DNA of 64,000 nucleotides from Asterella californica (Eukaryota > Streptophyta > Marchantiopsida > Marchantiales > Aytoniaceae): the NCBI GenBank assembly GCA_036924285.1, contig JAYKYS010000001.1, positions 9,139,501-9,203,500 on the forward strand, given 5' to 3'. Shown piece by piece: positions 21,271 through 32,220 of the stretch. The notes beneath the pieces were generated by a model. The model was given only the letters and a program-made list of their open reading frames with translations. It searched no databases and had not been told where the DNA came from. Both the position numbers and the translations under genes were made by a program. The first letter of the stretch is position 1. Each line of letters starts with the position of its first letter.

Positions 21271-22620
21271 TGTCCTGTTGTGGGACCAGTTAGTATGTAA
21301 ATTACCTGTATAAGTGCATTTGGCACACAGTTGTAGAAGTTGTGGTGTAATGGAATCTAAAACTTTGCTCTTATGAGCTTAGAATGCTCTATTATCTGCT
21401 GGGGGTCTCCATGGGGCAGAAAAGGACAAGGTTGAGTCCTTTAACTTCTCATTGGTCCACCAAAAAGTGAAGATAACTTATCATCTACCTAAGTGTGCGC
21501 TCTGGGAGGATTGGGGGACTTTGACAAGGGATTTTGGGGATCAGAGGGCATGGGCAGAGAGCTCTCGACGGGAGGAGCAACCTGAGCCCAAATTTCACTC
21601 GATTTGGAGGTCCAGGGCATACGTTATGACAATTTGAAGTTCATAGAGTGATGAGAGTACATAGCTTTCTCTTCCGATCGTAAGATTAAGGAGTTTGAGT
21701 GATTGAGCCATCAGATTGAGACCAGATTTCATGAGCTTGTAGTCTGTCAGTTGCTGAAGCTCTGACCCCAAATTTCACCACCGTATGTTTTGCGGATTGA
21801 GCGCAATGACAATTTGAAGACGACGGGGTGCAGAAAGCTTTCGATCTGGAGCAGCAAGTTTGCAGATTTATGGAGGATGATCCAAACGGTCAAATTGGCT
21901 CAAATTTCCTGAGTAGTGAGTTTACCTTCTGAATTGATAGCACAGGAAGTTTGAGTGGAAGTGGACGGTTCATTTAGACGAAGAAGCTTCTGTTCTGAAT
22001 CTGAGATTGGAAGTGCGTGTTAGTTTCTGAGAATTTGTGTTAATTGTGAGAGGAGATCTAGCCGTCAGATCTTCCTGAAAGTTGACCTGTAAGTAGTGAT
22101 TTTAGTATCCTACCTACGTGGCAAGTTAGAGAGGAGACTGAGCTGTAGATCTGTACCTATCATGTGTGGAAGTTCGCTGTTTTTTCTGTCGAGTTGTATC
22201 GGCAAAGGTATCTACTCCAGATCCCGAGTCTTGTTAGCGACAGCTGGCAGAAAGCATCCAGTGTGACGTTTGTATTGCTTTGGGGAGTATTCTAGGCGTA
22301 GATAAGACTTTAGCGACCTACGTTGTAACCACGTCATGTGGTTGTGAAGTTCGCACTCAACGTGACAAAAGTGCGATCCTTGACTTGTAAAGTCGACTAC
22401 CTGTCTAGCCTAGTTTCTAGTATTGGGATATGTTACGGTGCATGCATTGAACCTTCCACCCAGACGACCTACACGTGGATGAGTATGACGGCACCAAACA
22501 TGCGATGTGCATGTGTGCCACCTCATCGGGCCGTGTGGCTTGGGTTGCTCGGTTAGGGAGCTTGCATCTATCCTTGTTTTGTGTTGGAAACTTTTAAGCA
22601 AAGGGGAGTGACCTGTGTGG
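21271..22620 (+). repeat. Probable 3' LTR of gypsy G2
   Basis: Starts TGTCCTGTTGTGGG after the polypurine tract. Its content (CATTGGTCCACC, later long non-coding blocks) resembles the general plan of the other gypsy LTRs here. The 3' limit is uncertain; GTGTGGGGACA near 22626 is one candidate end. No intact 5' partner is present. Confidence 0.5.
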
Positions 22621-22692
22621 GGACATTCGACCTAGGAAAAATTGAAGAGATTGTTCGTAGAGAGATCGTGGTGATCCTATGAGATTGTATCG

Positions 22693-23169
22693 GTGTTCTA
22701 TGGATCAAGATACCCTTGTAGTTGGAGTGCAAGTGTTGTGAGAGATGGACGAAGGATCTACTTACCGTGTAGATTCCCTTTCCGAAACCCTTTCCAGATC
22801 AAACTGATGTACATGGAACGAGTTCATTTCCAACAGTTTCTGATAGGATTCTTTGGGCATAACTTTACCGCGCAAATCATGCTCTCGCCTGTCCCTGTGA
22901 TCTTACCTGTTGTCACTTACGGCCAAAAATGGGATCTTACCGTCTATATCCTCATCTGACGAAGGATGGATCTAAATCAACTCCCTCCTGTAAACTTTAA
23001 CACCGAGTGCGAGATAAGACACATATGTCGACCCAAAGCCATGTACGAAGCCCTAGTAGTGAGAAACTTCGGAGAGGAATACTACCGAGAGATCATGTCA
23101 TCACATATCTCGTTTGTCGTGCCCATGATCATCCAACGTTTTCGTGTGGTTATCTTGACCCTTTACTGA
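22693..23169 (+). pseudogene. X1 N-terminal module (VTYGxxWDLTVYIL), unknown family
   Basis: Two segments share one frame, separated by TGA at 22957. The first has NPFQIKL, FLIGFFG, PVPVILPVVTYGQKWDLTVY. The second starts MDLNQLPPVNFN and includes CEIRHICRPKAMYEALVVRN and FGEEYYREIM. Both segments reappear, diverged, at 35797-36190 on the minus strand (fragment Y), also with a TGA between them. I do not recognise the fold. The frame is lost around 23100-23215, after which the coiled-coil ORF starts. It may be the N-terminal part of a gag-like polyprotein. Confidence 0.5.
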
Positions 23170-23215
23170 GAGAAAGAAAGTACTTAGTTATCGAGGAAGT
23201 TAGAGAGAAATCTAC

Positions 23216-25474
23216 ATGAAACTTGTCGCTCTGCTGTGCATTGATCGCTACCCACAGCCAGAAGGTACGCCCTTGCTCAAAGAAAAGGCTCTCGCTACGA
23301 CAACGTTACCTCCTCGTAACCGTGTACCTGCGAAGGCAGGAGTAGCTCGGGGAAGACCATCTTCCTAGACAGCAGAATGGTGGCGGATGACTTTCCACAG
23401 GTCAGAAGCCGAGAACAAGGGGTATGAGTTGGAGAAGAAGATCCTACCGATGATCTCGGGGAAGTGGCATGTGCCTGAAAGCACAACTTGTCTCTTCCTG
23501 GAAGACAGACAAGGAAGGAATGGATGGAAGGTAGAAGCTTACCAAGAGTCGCAGAAGCGTCTTCTGGCGAAGTTGTTCCTGCACCTTTTTCCTAAGGGGA
23601 AAGCGCAAAAGACGAAGTACCTAGGAGACCAAGACGTAGAGTTCCTAGAGGCTGTGTGGGAAAGGCTACCCATCAACTGGGGTGCGTTCTTCCACGCATA
23701 TGTGCAGGCGGAGCTAGTATACTTAGGCACCCCGGCAGGAGGACACCTGACACCGTTCTTCTGTTACCTGTACGTGGCCAAAGGAGATTTGACGGAAGAT
23801 CAGTTGGCGAGATATGGACCAACAGGGCAGCACGAGACGAAGGAGGAGACCTCGCGAGAAGACGACCGAGCAGTAGCAATGACTCCTCCTCCCACTCTAA
23901 TGCCGCAGATGAGACCAGGTACTCATCAGAAGACGCTTCTGGTGAGAGAAGACGACTCCAGTGGGTCGGAAGACGCGATGCCACCAAGGAAGATGAGTCC
24001 TATGAGTGTGCCTAGGAAGACCACCTCTTTCCTGATCATTCATTTTGGATCGGAGTCCGATTCGCAGGAAGAGCCACTGTGTACTCGCTCGGAGCAGAAG
24101 ACCGCTTCTGCAACACCAGGAAGTCTTCCGAAGACTCCAGAAGACGAAGGATGGATGAACACTCCTATTGCGATGCGGGGAAGCGCAGTAAAACGGATCG
24201 CTTCTGCCATGGGGAGGGATCTTCCACCCCGGAAGATGAGAAGAATAGCATCTTCCCGTGCACAGAAACAGAAGATCATAGTGGTGGAAGAGGCATTCTT
24301 GCCTCTGGAAGACAAGGTAGAGACCTCCGATCGGATTGTGGAGATGAGTATGTCTTCCGCAGGAAGAAGAATGGAGGAGTTCAGTGCCTTCTTCCGCTCA
24401 GGGATCCAGCCAGCTATGGAGTTGATCGAGAAGAGAGCGAAGGTACAGGAAAAGCCCTTACAGCCTGGATTCGGTCTGCGCACCCTGATGCGGCAGGAAG
24501 AGGGCTACAAGAAGACAGAAGCGCTGGAAGCTAGTCTCCGCACCACGGAGAAGCTCGCAGCGAAGTACAAGGTGGAAGCAGCCGCTTCTGCCAAGGAGTT
24601 AACGCAGCTGAAGAAGAGCAACCAGGAGTTGCAGGCGCGTTTACAGCAGCGTGACCAGGAGGTTCTGCGAGTATGAGGTAAGATCACCGCCCTTGCAGAG
24701 GAGAAGATGACATGGAAGACACTACGGGAAGCCGTAGAAGCGCAGACTGCAGCCGAGAAGACGCAGCAGGAAGCAACGGAAGCTCGTGCGCAGGGGATGT
24801 TAGCTCAGTCGGTGTAGGCGCTTCGGAAGAAGTTTAACTTCACCGCGGGTAGGAAGCTTCTTACCTTGGCTAGGGAATGGGACAACGAGTCCAGGTCGAT
24901 GTTGGTAGAGTGCAAGGAGAGCATGTTCCGATACTTGGATCGGCAGATAGAGAGAGTGAAGACACTCTATGGTCTTTTCTCGCTTCCGCCACCTGCAACT
25001 GCATCTTCCCAAGCCTCAGCACCATCGACTGGATCCGAATTGGAGAAAGAGGAGTTCGACCTCGCTGTCCACTTGGTAGTGACAGCGTTGGAAGCCGAGA
25101 AGACCCCGGAAGAAGCCCCGGAAGACAAGATGTCTTCTAGAAGCCAAGAAGAAGAACTGTCTTCCCAGATATTCCGAATGGAGGAAGCGACTTCTCCGGA
25201 CCCCTATGAGGTCACCATGGCTCCCAGTGTCGGACTAGTGCCTCAGAAGAGCGAGGAAGCACACGTCGACCCAGCTTCACAGAAGACGCTTCCGTCTTCC
25301 GAAGCAGAAGCAGAAGCCGAAACAGCAGCAGTAGAGCCAGCGACGAATGTCGATGAGGAAGCCACCTCAGTGACACCTGAGGTAATTGTAGGACTTTCCA
25401 GCTTATCAGAAGCCGAGTTAGTAGTTCCGATAGGAGCAGATCAAGTAGAGATTGCCTCCGAGCAATCAGAGTAG
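23216..25474 (+). pseudogene. X1 main ORF: helical domain plus coiled coil, gag-like
   Basis: One frame runs about 753 codons from ATG 23216 to TAG 25472, broken by TAG 23366, TGA 24674 and TAG 24818. Regions in order: a helical globular domain (about 23390-23800) with KWHVPESTTCLFLEDRQGRN and WERLPINWGAFFHAYVQAEL; a Ser/Pro/acidic linker; a long coiled coil (about 24480-24990) with LKKSNQELQARLQQRDQEVL and MFRYLDRQIERVKTLYGLF; and an acidic Glu/Ala-rich C-terminus. In X2 the second and third stop positions are sense codons, while X2 has its own stop at another site, so the ancestral ORF was open. No zinc knuckle or enzyme motif is visible. A structural, gag-like role is inferred from context only. 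Confidence 0.55.
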
Positions 25475-27039
25475 GTAGCAAACGTAAGAGACAAGTTGAC
25501 ATTTCCAAACTTAATAAAGAACCGAACATGCTATCTTAGGGATGACAGTTCTAGTGTAAATTTAATTAGGCAGCCATGTGGCAGTGTAGGAAGCACAAGA
25601 ATAGGAAAGGGAAACCGCTTGCATGTGGAGGGGCAGCTTTTCTCTCCCTGGTGGTGGTTCCTTCTGTTTTCTCGTGGCAGATGCATAAGTAGGATCGAAG
25701 AGTAGGATTTTAGACACACATGACACATTACACATTCTACACAGGAGAGACGCACTGAGTACACTAGTAGTTGTTGGTGTACACTACTGTGCGCACACAC
25801 ACTACACCCGATGTTAGAGACATACGAATAGATTGGGATTATACCGGAGGGGTCTGCATGCTCGTTACCAGCAGTGGTTCGAAGATGTAGATAGAGGTAG
25901 TGGACAGTTTAGGAGCAGGGAACGGTATCCTCGTGCAGTCCTGTTGGCTAGACTAGTGTGTCGAGGAGTAGGAGCAAGAAGTAGAGGGAGTGAGCTTCCC
26001 ACGGCTAATGTGACTTCTTCTCGGAGAATGGATTGCTGATTTGAGTGCAGAAGCTTTGCCTGTGTCCTGGCGGTGGTGGGTTTCCTTGAATTCACTCCCA
26101 ATTGGCATGGGAAGCGTTCTTCTTGAGTGACGGTGACTGTCAGCAGTTGTGCAGATTCGCAGATTGGCTCGTTCAGTGGAGCACTTCGGATCTGCGTACG
26201 GACGGTCTTATGGGTAAAGGATCCCAGAAGATAGAGTAGTCGGAGCAACGAGAGAAGAAGAAAGAAGCCTTCTTCCCACAGCAGAAGACGACATCCTCAA
26301 GTAGAAGACTGTGTTACTGTACGCACGTTTGTTGTCTTCCTCTCCAAACTATTACAAGCAGGGATGACTTGTTAGTCAGGATCCGGACTAGAAGCCTATC
26401 GGAATCTTAATTTCTTATTCTTATCTTATTTTCTCTCGTTTGGATTTTCCCTTCTTCCTCATCTTCCCCATCTTCTTACCTTCTTCTAGTGAGCTTCCGA
26501 GACTTCTATTGAGCTTCCGTGAAGATGAATGTCGTTGTAGTGCTGCAGGAAGACAGTTTTCGTAGGCAGAAGCTTGAGAAGGCTACAGGGGGCATACACC
26601 CTGTGATTAATCTAATCCGTTGAATTATGGGAGAGTAAGGTGTGACAGCCGATTCTAGTCGACTTCTATGAGGCAGGAGCAGTCTTCTGGAGGGGTGAGA
26701 AGCCGAGTTGAACCCCCTAGAAGCCGAGAATTGCTTCGGGAAGACGGTACTGAGAAGACCGGAAGAAGTGACTTGGAAGTAGGAAACGTCTTCTCGAGCT
26801 TCTCTGTGAATAGTTGTGTGATATTTTAGTTAGTAGTTGTTTGTTTAGGTCCAGAGCACCGTTTGACGAGTCTGGAAGACGCGTGGTTTTGTGAGAAGAC
26901 GGGATTTCTAGACAAAACCCGTGTGTTTGTGTGTTTGAACAGATCTTAGAACTTAGAGCAGCGTTACTTGTGCAAATCCTCTGTGGGAACGATATCTTGT
27001 ATACTAAATGGGCAAAAAGAGTTATCTTGCGACACTACA
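25475..27039 (+). repeat. X1 3' non-coding region with probable LTR
   Basis: Matches X2 59065-60443 plus 62140 onwards in opposite orientation, down to the terminal GCGACACTACA. No ORF of note is present. The LTR start could not be fixed because the 5' copy is not in the window. X2 lacks about 40 bases around 25740-25790. Confidence 0.5.
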
Positions 27040-29652
27040 TGCTGTAATCTTCCCAACACACACATACCTACAAATCATGTCCTCTAACAAGAATCTGCAA
27101 ACTCCTTCAGTGGACTTTGCACGCAAAGCCCGTCCTTTCACTTGATTGGACAGATCCTCTCGTGCAAGAGCCAAATACCGCATTTGCCATATCCCCACTG
27201 GCATGATAACCAGATCTACTACCCATTTGTAATGGATTGCAAGCGGATATGTAGGATGCAAACCGTCTCGATGTCTGATCTCTGAGTACATCTGACAAGT
27301 CTGACACGATTCTACAAAACTCATCACATCTCTATACATGTTACGCCACCAGTACCTCTCCTTGAGCTTTGTGAAGGTTGCATAAATACCTCGATGTCCA
27401 GTCCATAAATTGTCATGGAACTCTCTAATAAGTTGCATTTGCATCTCTTTCTTGCACACAACTCTTTGTGGTAGATCAACATCTCGCTTAGATCGCTTCC
27501 ACAAATAACCACCTTGTAGTAGGTAGTTGTAAGTCTTCCTCCTGATCTGTTTGAAATGTGTATCACTCCATTCATGGTGCTTCAACAATGTGCTAAGATA
27601 ATGCCCAATATCTATCCATTCATCCTCGTACAACTCCTCTTTGAATGGTTTTGGATACACTACTTCTCCCTTTTGCGCTCTAGAAAAGACGATAGTGTCA
27701 ACATTCTCTGTGTCCTCGATCATATCTTCCTCTCCTTCATACCTTGCTCGAGACAACATATCTGCTACTGGGTTATCTTTACCAGCTATGTGCTTGAATT
27801 CAGGATTCAATGATTTGATGTACGCTATCCATTTTAGCATAGCAATATCAGGAGTGTTACAATTCGTAATCATTCCCAACAATGGCAAACAATCAGTCTC
27901 CACAACCATCGATGCTCCAATCAGGTAGTCTTTCTCAACCTTCATAGTTGTAACCACCCCCCATAGTTCTCGCTTCACTTGCGGATACTTCCTTTGTCGC
28001 TCACTCAACACCTTTACGCCGAACCGCACAGCAAACATGTTCTCTTCTTCATCATCTTGCCCCACAGCCCATCCAATTGCTATAGGGCTACTATCAACAG
28101 TCAGAACTACAGGTTTACCCTCTTCATAGCTGACCCTACGAAGTACAAGCGGGGAAGATAACAATTCTTTTAGCCTTCGAATTGCCACTGAGTGCTTCTC
28201 GTCCCACTTAAACTTCTTGCCTTTCCGAAGCAAGCCGTACAAAGGATCAGCAACATGTGCAAAGTGAGGAATCCAAACATGATAGAACACACAAGCTCCT
28301 AAGAACCTCCGTACTTCAGTTTGCGAACTACATGTGTCCTTCATCCGTTGGATGGCATCCACCTTACTTGGATCAGGTCTACGACCAAACCATCCACACA
28401 AACGTCTCATAATCACAACCTCGTGCACTCCAAACGAGGACTTAGCTCTTGATAGTGTCAAGTGGACTTCCTCAAGTCGTGATAATATCTTGTCAACATC
28501 TGCAATATGATCAGCAACAAACTTACGGCACCCCCTCTGATCTGTCGCTTCATCCTTCTCCTCCTCTAGACAACCCTTGATTGGAATGTCATCCAAGAAC
28601 GGCATTGTCTTCCTCGGAATAAAATCTCGCAAGATTTTATTCATTCCATTTATCATGTGCGCTACTGAGTTTGTAGCCTCTTGTGGTAACGTATACATCC
28701 TTATCAGTCCCAACGGAGTCCTCATAGTGGTGACATCCTTGCTCTTTTCGACAAGTTGAAATTGATCGTATCCGGAGTAGAGATCTCTTACGGAATAGAT
28801 CGCTCTTCCAGCAAATGCTTCAGCAAACTCTCCTACAATCGGTCCTATCTCTGTATTCCTGATAGTCACTTGATTTACCGGCTGCATATCTTGAATAAAG
28901 CGTAACGCTCTCCTCTTTTTCGAAAATGTAAACCAACGACTGGAATACGGTGCAAATGAAAGTTCAAGAATCTTCATCTACATCTTCTCCTTCAGAAGCT
29001 CCATAAGCTTAGGTAGATGAGCCCTAGGTACAGAGATTGACCTCAAGTCCCAAGGTGCATGCGGCACTGTAAAGATAATCATTGGAGCTACTACGCTCGG
29101 ATCCACGCATCCTATCTCCGAAGCTTCAAAAGAAAAAGCCTTTCCATGCTTACTCAACATCTCTTTGAACTCTCGCTCTTCAATAGGAAAGAGAAAATCT
29201 GCGGATCCTACCTTCAACTCCTTGAATGTAGCTGCAGTAAACTTGTGACCCACTTGGCGAGGATCCCTTAAGTTCTTCTCCTTCGAAGCTTGCTGAACTT
29301 GGTGGTTGGAGTCATCAGGTAAAGGTTGAACTACAGGCTTAACCTTTCTATCTACCATTTTGTACTTGGTTTCAACCCTGACTTCTGGTTTCTGGAATGA
29401 CTCTATGATCGAATAGAGCTCTCTAGAATTTATTTCCACCAGTTGATCTTCACTCCTTTTCTCAATCTTGGTAAGTTCCTCCAAAGGATCCTCTAATCTC
29501 ATCTCCATGTAAACACCCACTATTCTATCCTCCTTGTCAAGTACACACACTCTTTTTAGATCTTTCTCAACTCTTTCCACAGCCTTCCGCTCCCACTTCC
29601 GTAGATCAACAAGCTGCATATATAAAGCAAATCCACTCTCAGAAAATCCCAC
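27040..29652 (-). pseudogene. Gypsy G3 pol: RT, RNase H, integrase (truncated)
   Basis: A linker (29652-28981) with HGKAFSFEASEIGCVDPSVV and an intact Trp in HAPWDL is followed after TAG by a 650-codon open stretch. RT has PYSSRWFTFSKKRRALRFIQ, SVRDLYSGYDQFQ and core FLDDIPIKGC. RNase H has VLTVDSSPIAIGWAVGQDDE and ETDCLPLLGMI. The integrase zinc-binding part has FHDNLWTGHRGI and SCQTCQ. The core is cut after about 60 residues by X1. This is the least mutated pol of its clade here, with only one in-frame stop (28980). Confidence 0.9.
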
Positions 29653-29729
29653 AACTCATGTACAAAAGGCACTTCCCTTCGCTGACGAGAGTACCTCCTT
29701 TTGTGTATCGGCATCACTATACCCTCGCT

Positions 29730-30053
29730 CTATAGAGACCTTATGTGAAAATCCTTAAACTCTTCAGTGACTTTAGGAAGAGAACCACTCCACAAGTTCT
29801 CCCGATTGCGCGCATGGTTAGGAGGTACAGTCAGAAATTGCACTGCTCTCTTACCGTCTTGATTTCTGATCCTAGCATATGCGGATCCATCATCCAGCAC
29901 CTTGGTCTCCATCCTTATAACCGTAATGTATGGCTGTCCAAGAATCACCAGATACGAAGTAGTGTCTTGAACAAAAAAGTTTTGCTCTATGACTACATCT
30001 CCAATCTTCATCCTTACATCCAGACAAGCACCGTAGAGTTCTCTCCGTTATCG
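29730..30053 (-). pseudogene. Gypsy G3 protease, C-terminal half
   Basis: MKIGDVVIEQNFFVQDTTSY, VILGQPYITV and a conserved FLTVPPNHARNR match the region after the protease active site in G5 (43.9-44.1 kb). The N-terminal half lies at 32069-32220, on the other side of solo LTR S1. Confidence 0.8.
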
Positions 30054-32068
30054 TGTCGGATATTGCGTGAAGGATGTCCAGGAAAACGCGAGGTTCCTGG
30101 CTGTGGAGATGTTGTGTGCTGAAACAGAGACAAGACAGAGAAAAACAACCACGAAAACGAACGCCGCGATATATACACTCCAAATGTATGTACACCGCCG
30201 GTTCTTTCTCCCAAGAGCACAGAATTGAAAAACAGACCAGAGCGGTCTGTAACCTGCTTCAAAAGCCCCTGAAAACAACCCTTGAATCGCAACCCTGATC
30301 CAAAACCACCGAAGCGTAGCTCAAAGCAAGAGAAACTTCTCTTTGCTAACAATCAGAGCCACAGCAGTATCACGCGATTCAAACTCAAGTCCAAACCACA
30401 TCCATGTATAAGCTCTTAGCTAAAGTTAGCTACCACAAGCTATACACAACCAACTAAGCCCTTAACGAACTCAAAAGGACGAAACCTGTAGCGAAAGAAC
30501 CGAAAAAGACCTATCTGGGAACTTTCTCCTTTCGCCAAACGATCTTCAAATGTTGATAGGGTCTCCTTCCCTGACTCCGTTGACCCAAGAAACCTTCAGA
30601 TCCGACTCCCAACAGTCGAGATATCGCCGATTTTCGGTCGTAGGTGACCGAACCTCCAAAAACTCCTCCCTGCGTCTTAAAACTGCTCACACCGCACAAA
30701 CGGATCGTCCAAACTGATATCCGTCTTCGCTGGCAGATAGATCTAGCTACGCTCAACCCAACGAGACTCCAAACAAGTCGTTTGGAGTTCCCTTCGCAAA
30801 ACCACTCAAGAAATTTGGCCGCATGTTGCAAAAAACTGACGTAAATTAGCTCCCTGCGGCTCAAACTTGCTCACCACACTCAAACCAACAATCCAATTCA
30901 CACACGGTCTTCTCCTATGAGTAGATGAAGATTCCTTGATCGCGTAGGCACCAAGAACGAAGAGCTTGGCTCACCGATCGCGAAGAACAGCCCAACCTCA
31001 AGTCGCAGGTGAACGAAAATTTGATGTAAGCACTTCCCTGCGAACCAATTTCACTCAAAACTTCCAAACCGTCTAATGAAAACTGGTATCGTCTTCAATT
31101 TCCTGTAGAACTCGGTGTTCTGATCCCGTTGGATCCAAGGACAGCAAGTTTGGACTCCGGAACGGTCCGAACGGTCCAACTCTCCTTCACAGGTAACTGA
31201 AAACTTCAAATCTACTTCTTGCGTCTCAATTTCCCTCAGTACACACTCCCCGATCCGTCTCTTCCCAAACCGTTTGAACCAGTGCGTAGCCTGCACAGAT
31301 CTGAACCCAACGACGCCTTGCGCGCTTGCATTGGACTCCTAAATCTCCCGAACCGTCCGTTGACAGGTCGCAGGTGCAAGCTAGCCCCTTAAGCACCCCC
31401 CTTGCAACAGTCTCTGTACGTACCGTTCTCTCTTGAATTATAAGAAGCAGGCCCCTTGCGTCTTTGATATAACGCCTGAAGCCCTAAATACCCAATCAGC
31501 AAGTAACTAGGGACTTAGCTTGATTTTACCTTCTTTCGAATCGCATAACTTCTTCTCTGGATGTCCAAACGAAGTAAGCAAGATGCCCATGGAAAGCTGA
31601 CAATGAGCTCTATCCATCTATGCGATAAAAGTGAAGATCCGAAGTTGCGCCAAAAGCCTATAAGCTGGGGCTTAGCTTGTTTTCTTCATCTTTCGAGTCT
31701 TGTAACTTTTCCACTAGGCGTCCAAACGAAGTAGATGAAGTGCCTATGGAAAGCTGACAAGGAGCTCTATCCACTGGTGCGATAAAAACGAAGATCCGAA
31801 GTGGCGCCAAAAGCCCGTAAGCTGGGGCCTAGCTTGTTTTCTTCATCTTTCGAGTCTTGTAACTTTTCCACTAGGCGTCCAAACGAAGTAGATGAAGTGC
31901 ATATAGAAAGCTGACAAGAAGCTCTATCCACTGGTGCAATAAAAAAGAAGATCCAAAGTGGTGCCAAAAACCCGTAAGCTGGGGCCTAGCTTGTCTGCTC
32001 ATGAGTGTCTTTGGGGCGACAAGCATCGAAGTTTGAATTTCATGTAGGAGCCGGTCCACGACACGACA
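30054..32068 (-). repeat. Solo LTR S1 inserted in the G3 protease
   Basis: A 2.0-kb non-coding block separates the two halves of one protease. On the minus strand it starts TGTCGTGTCGTGGACC and ends ATATCCGACA, so it has TG...CA ends. It contains three 157-bp tandem units. Flanks (cgg / cgat) give no clean target duplication. Orientation follows the likeness of its start to fragment Y (TGTCGTGTTGTGAG). Confidence 0.65.
31514..31984. repeat. Three 157-bp tandem repeats within S1
   Basis: Units begin at 31514, 31671 and 31828, each opening C[TC]TAGCTTG and ending AAGCTGGGG, with a fourth partial start at 31985. The sequence TCCAAACGAAGTAG and AAAGCTGACAA recur in each. Confidence 0.88.
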
Positions 32069-32220
32069 CCGTGTGTTATTCGCTGCCCGGATCATCCAAC
32101 CATGCTATGTGTCAATGGATCATTTTCCTCGCTTATAGACATTTTTAGATACGATGTTAATCTCTGATCCATGATCAATGAGAGCAACCACCGGATCTAC
32201 CAAATCTCTTATCTTCACCA
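32069..32220 (-). pseudogene. Gypsy G3 protease, N-terminal half
   Basis: VVALIDHGSEINIVS carries the aspartic protease active site in the form Asp-His-Gly rather than Asp-Ser/Thr-Gly. HGWMIRAANNTR follows, then the S1 boundary. The same D-H-G is present in G5, so it is a clade feature and not damage. Confidence 0.75.

Larger units (their letters stand above)
22693..27039 (+). mobile_element. Element X1, retroelement-like unit without pol
   Basis: The unit runs from an N-terminal module (22693-23169) through a long coiled-coil ORF (23216-25474) to a non-coding 3' part ending ...GCGACACTACA at 27039. A second copy, X2, runs from 59065 leftwards-to-right on the minus strand with the same terminus (TGTAGTGTCGCAGG). 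TG/CA termini and insertion into other retroelements argue for an LTR-type non-autonomous element. I see no protease, RT or integrase in either copy. The left boundary is unproven. Confidence 0.55.
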
